The notes under the pieces were generated by a model, which searched no databases, was not told the DNA's origin, and saw nothing but the letters and a program-made list of their open reading frames with translations. Both the position numbers and the translations under genes were made by a program. From Bacteroidales bacterium (lineage in GTDB: Bacteria > Bacteroidota > Bacteroidia > Bacteroidales > UBA932), in the NCBI GenBank assembly GCA_022647615.1, contig JALCKZ010000001.1, positions 236,178-300,177 of the forward strand: a DNA stretch of 64,000 nt. Direction: 5' to 3'. This document shows, one piece after another, positions 61,740 to 64,000 of this stretch; the first letter of the stretch is position 1; the number at the start of each line of letters is the position of its first letter.

Positions 61740-62265
61740 ATTCCTTTATGGCTTTCATTATCTCTCCGTAGTCAAAACCTCTGGAGAGCGCAAACTTGAT
61801 AATCTTTGCACGCGCCTGTTGTTGAACTTTATAGGAGCTGCTTTCATCTGCCGTATCATCATCATTTTTGTGCGATGTTGCTCTTTCTGAACGTCTTTTA
61901 ACCTCAGAGCTTTTTGCGGCAACAATTTTTTTAAGAGTCTCTGCGGCAAGCTCTGACTCAGTTTCAATTGCCTCTTTTATAATCTCGACAGGTATTCCAA
62001 GAGTTTTCATTTGGAACTCCACTTTGCGCGGTCCCCAACCATAAAATTTATATCTGTCGCGAATATAAGCCCCTGCAAACCTTGCATCATCTATAAATTT
62101 CTCTTTGACAAGAGTCTTTATAATCTCCTCTATATCAGGTTGTGTAAGCACAACAGTTTTCTGCGCCGCCATCCACTTCTCCAACTTTGCGCGCGCCTGT
62201 CCGCTGCACATCTCATTGCGGCTGCACTCCCCCATCAATCTGTTAAGCGCCTGTTCCTTTGTCAT
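61738..62265 (-). CDS. recX: RecX-family regulatory protein
   Basis: 175 residues. Binds RecA and limits filament growth or activity. The three tandem three-helix units are visible in part: LNRLMGECSRNEMCSGQARAKL, EKFIDDARFAGAYIRDRYKFYGWGPRKV and the C-terminal ...IIKFALSRGFDYGEIMKAIKE. A polar insert with a charged stretch (SSEVKRRSERATSHKNDDD) lies between units two and three. Starts 3 bp after the end of the patatin-like gene on the same strand. Confidence 0.9.
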   Translation of the reverse strand: MTKEQALNRLMGECSRNEMCSGQARAKLEKWMAAQKTVVLTQPDIEEIIKTLVKEKFIDDARFAGAYIRDRYKFYGWGPRKVEFQMKTLGIPVEIIKEAIETESELAAETLKKIVAAKSSEVKRRSERATSHKNDDDTADESSSYKVQQQARAKIIKFALSRGFDYGEIMKAIKE

Positions 62266-62268
62266 AGT

Positions 62269-63993
62269 CTAAAAGTAATAACCAAGTGATACATAAGCTC
62301 CTACTTTGTGGTTATAATCTGACCAGTGAAGATTAAAACTGAGCGGACCAAGCGGAGTATCATAAGAATATTTGAGAGCGGCACCCCAATAACCACCTTT
62401 GGAAATATCTATTATTCCACCAAGATTGCCCTCTGTTCTCATATAATTGCAGATAGCGTAAACATAATGTTTTTTGCCAATTTTTTTGCGCAAATCCAAC
62501 CGTGCAACCGCAACTGATTTATTCATTGCGTTTGCATAATTTATCCCAATGAACGGAATCTGATGATCTATGTATCTTCCTTCCTCTGAGCCACCTACAA
62601 AGTTGTAAAAAGGAAATTCCGACTTATTGTTGAGAGTTACTCTTGCATAAATATAAGGGATAAGCACAAAATCATGAGTAAGATTTATTGCCAGATGATA
62701 ACCAAGGCGAAAAGCTGCAAATCTGTTAAATCCGGAATGGAACCCTGCAAAGTAATACTCAGCGGACGCATCCAGATACATTCCCCTTTTGGCAAAATAT
62801 TTACTGTCCCGATTATCCATTTTTGCATCTGCAAAAACACTGGCATAACTGCGTGCTTTTAAAGTATAATCAGATTCATTTATGTAGTCAGATAAAAATT
62901 TTGTGAATTTAAAATTCTGAATTTTTACTCCCGCTTTTATATCAAAATTTCTCAAATACATATTTGCAAAACATGCTTCCACTCCGTTATATATGTATGA
63001 AATATTATTTTTGGAAACATTTGAACTATAGATGTTTAAATCTCTAGTACCAAATTCATACATCGCCACAAAGCGCGGAAAATGTCTGAAGACATAAGTA
63101 TACTCATTTTTAATGTAAGGATTATAACTTAGCCTTGCTGTAATTCCAAATCTGGAACCATGCAAATCATATTGGTGAATTCCAAGATGCAGCAGCAGTG
63201 CCGCCGCCTCTTCTGAATCATAATGCGCTCCAAAACTTATGATGTTAGTTGGTCCCTTCTTAAAAATAAAAGTCAGTTTTTCCTCCCCGCTCTTTTGCTG
63301 CGCAAGCTGATAAGCAACTTGTGAAAATGCCTGAGTTCCAATAAATAATGATATTGCTTCATTAATCTGGGCTCCGCTTACAGTACTGTTTTCTGAAATT
63401 CCGGCTAGGTTAAGCAGCCACTTTTTATCATTTGGAGAAACTCCATCCATCCCTATCTCGCCAATCTTAAATTTTGAGCGGTAAATCTCCCTGGCGGAGG
63501 AATTCTTCTCCTGGTCTGTTCCATGAAAATTTGCCGGCCCCGTTTTTCTCAGAAGAGACTGCAACCTTTCATCCTTAACCAACGCGGCGGCATACCCGTT
63601 TGCTACCAAAGTATCTATTGCGCTTTTGCTGAAACTATAAGTGCCAAATTTTGAAACATCAGGCTTTATATAAACATCTGCATCTTCCTTATTCTTAAGG
63701 AATTTATCATTTCCCATAAGGCCAATCAGCTGATTGAAAACTTTATCAATTGAGTTCAAGTCACCAGCCTTAAGCAAGTCATTCTGAACGTCTACGCCAA
63801 TCACAATATCCGCACCCATTTTGCGGGCAATATCTATCGGGAAATTATTCACAACACCACCATCCACCAAAACTTTTCCGTCAATTGTAACAGGGGCAAA
63901 TACTCCCGGAATTGACATGCTGGCTCTCATGGAGAGAGGAAGATAGCCATGATCCAAAACAACCTCTTCTCCGGTTGCCAAATCAGTAGCCAT
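62269..63993 (-). CDS. patatin-like phospholipase with C-terminal Omp85-like barrel (5'-partial)
   Basis: Only the last 574 codons are in the window. The N-terminal Ser hydrolase motif GxSxG is missing, so the gene begins beyond 64000. The visible part has the end of the patatin domain (MATDLATGEEVVLDHGY, SMSIPGVFAPVTIDGK, DGGVVNNFPIDIARKMGADI with the catalytic Asp in DGG). It then has a POTRA-like linker and a barrel ending ...KVGAYVSLGYYF, like PlpD-type outer-membrane autosecretors. The Met codon at 63993 is internal. Confidence 0.85.
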   Translation of the reverse strand: MATDLATGEEVVLDHGYLPLSMRASMSIPGVFAPVTIDGKVLVDGGVVNNFPIDIARKMGADIVIGVDVQNDLLKAGDLNSIDKVFNQLIGLMGNDKFLKNKEDADVYIKPDVSKFGTYSFSKSAIDTLVANGYAAALVKDERLQSLLRKTGPANFHGTDQEKNSSAREIYRSKFKIGEIGMDGVSPNDKKWLLNLAGISENSTVSGAQINEAISLFIGTQAFSQVAYQLAQQKSGEEKLTFIFKKGPTNIISFGAHYDSEEAAALLLHLGIHQYDLHGSRFGITARLSYNPYIKNEYTYVFRHFPRFVAMYEFGTRDLNIYSSNVSKNNISYIYNGVEACFANMYLRNFDIKAGVKIQNFKFTKFLSDYINESDYTLKARSYASVFADAKMDNRDSKYFAKRGMYLDASAEYYFAGFHSGFNRFAAFRLGYHLAINLTHDFVLIPYIYARVTLNNKSEFPFYNFVGGSEEGRYIDHQIPFIGINYANAMNKSVAVARLDLRKKIGKKHYVYAICNYMRTEGNLGGIIDISKGGYWGAALKYSYDTPLGPLSFNLHWSDYNHKVGAYVSLGYYF

Positions 63994-64000
63994 GCACGCA

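Overview
The window looks like chromosomal DNA of a member of the order Bacteroidales. Evidence: GLPGLI, FISUMP, DUF2795-like, Bacteroidota-type HhH and CusA-TolC fusion proteins, carboxypeptidase-regulatory-domain outer-membrane barrels, and -7 boxes of the TAnnTTTG type. A futalosine hydrolase (mqnB) points to a lineage making menaquinone by the futalosine route, so probably not Bacteroides or Prevotella. The family cannot be fixed from the sequence. No rRNA, tRNA, phage, transposase or CRISPR array was seen.

Layout. 1-5.7 kb: end of an ABC-2 efflux operon (second permease frameshifted), tdk, a frameshifted charged protein, rsmI, a membrane HhH protein. 5.7-6.4 kb: a gene-free block of stacked repeats. 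6.4-10.6 kb: NatAB-like ABC exporter and a 5'-nucleotidase split in two genes. 10.6-11.1 kb: second repeat block. 11.1-23.5 kb: two divergent sets of envelope genes (beta-barrels, GLPGLI, S41 peptidase, TlpA-like thioredoxin) around a two-component system. 23.6-26.5 kb: folE and a PhoB/PhoR-like pair. 26.5-27.0 kb: third repeat block. 27-31.7 kb: mqnB, a MacB/LolD-type ATPase, cobalamin adenosyltransferase, a DUF2795-like protein, a lipoprotein, trkA. 31.8-43.4 kb: two AraC-type regulators, two YitT proteins and leuS, a degenerate M28/TonB-C fusion, gcvT, a SPOR lipoprotein, CapA. 43.4-51.0 kb: CzcA-TolC fusion with its adaptor, phoH, GH18. 51.0-64 kb: D-aminoacylase, ApbE, FISUMP lipoprotein, LemA/TPM operon, fumarase, prfB with its programmed frameshift, a sigma-54-type promoter and hsp20, recX, and a patatin/barrel protein running off the right edge.

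Two signals are not explained by genes. First, the 9-mer TCCCGACAG occurs 19 times on the two strands, where about 0.5 is expected by chance. It lies in genes and intergenic DNA alike, and once forms an inverted pair that makes a terminator-like hairpin, much as uptake-signal words do elsewhere. Second, a GC-rich multi-hairpin repeat is present in five places. Four copies keep a 10-bp stem with an identical 7-nt loop (GCTTTGT) while the stem sequence differs completely and stays paired. One copy lies inside the HhH gene without breaking its frame. The three repeat blocks also hold imperfect and perfect inverted-repeat elements and tandem arrays.
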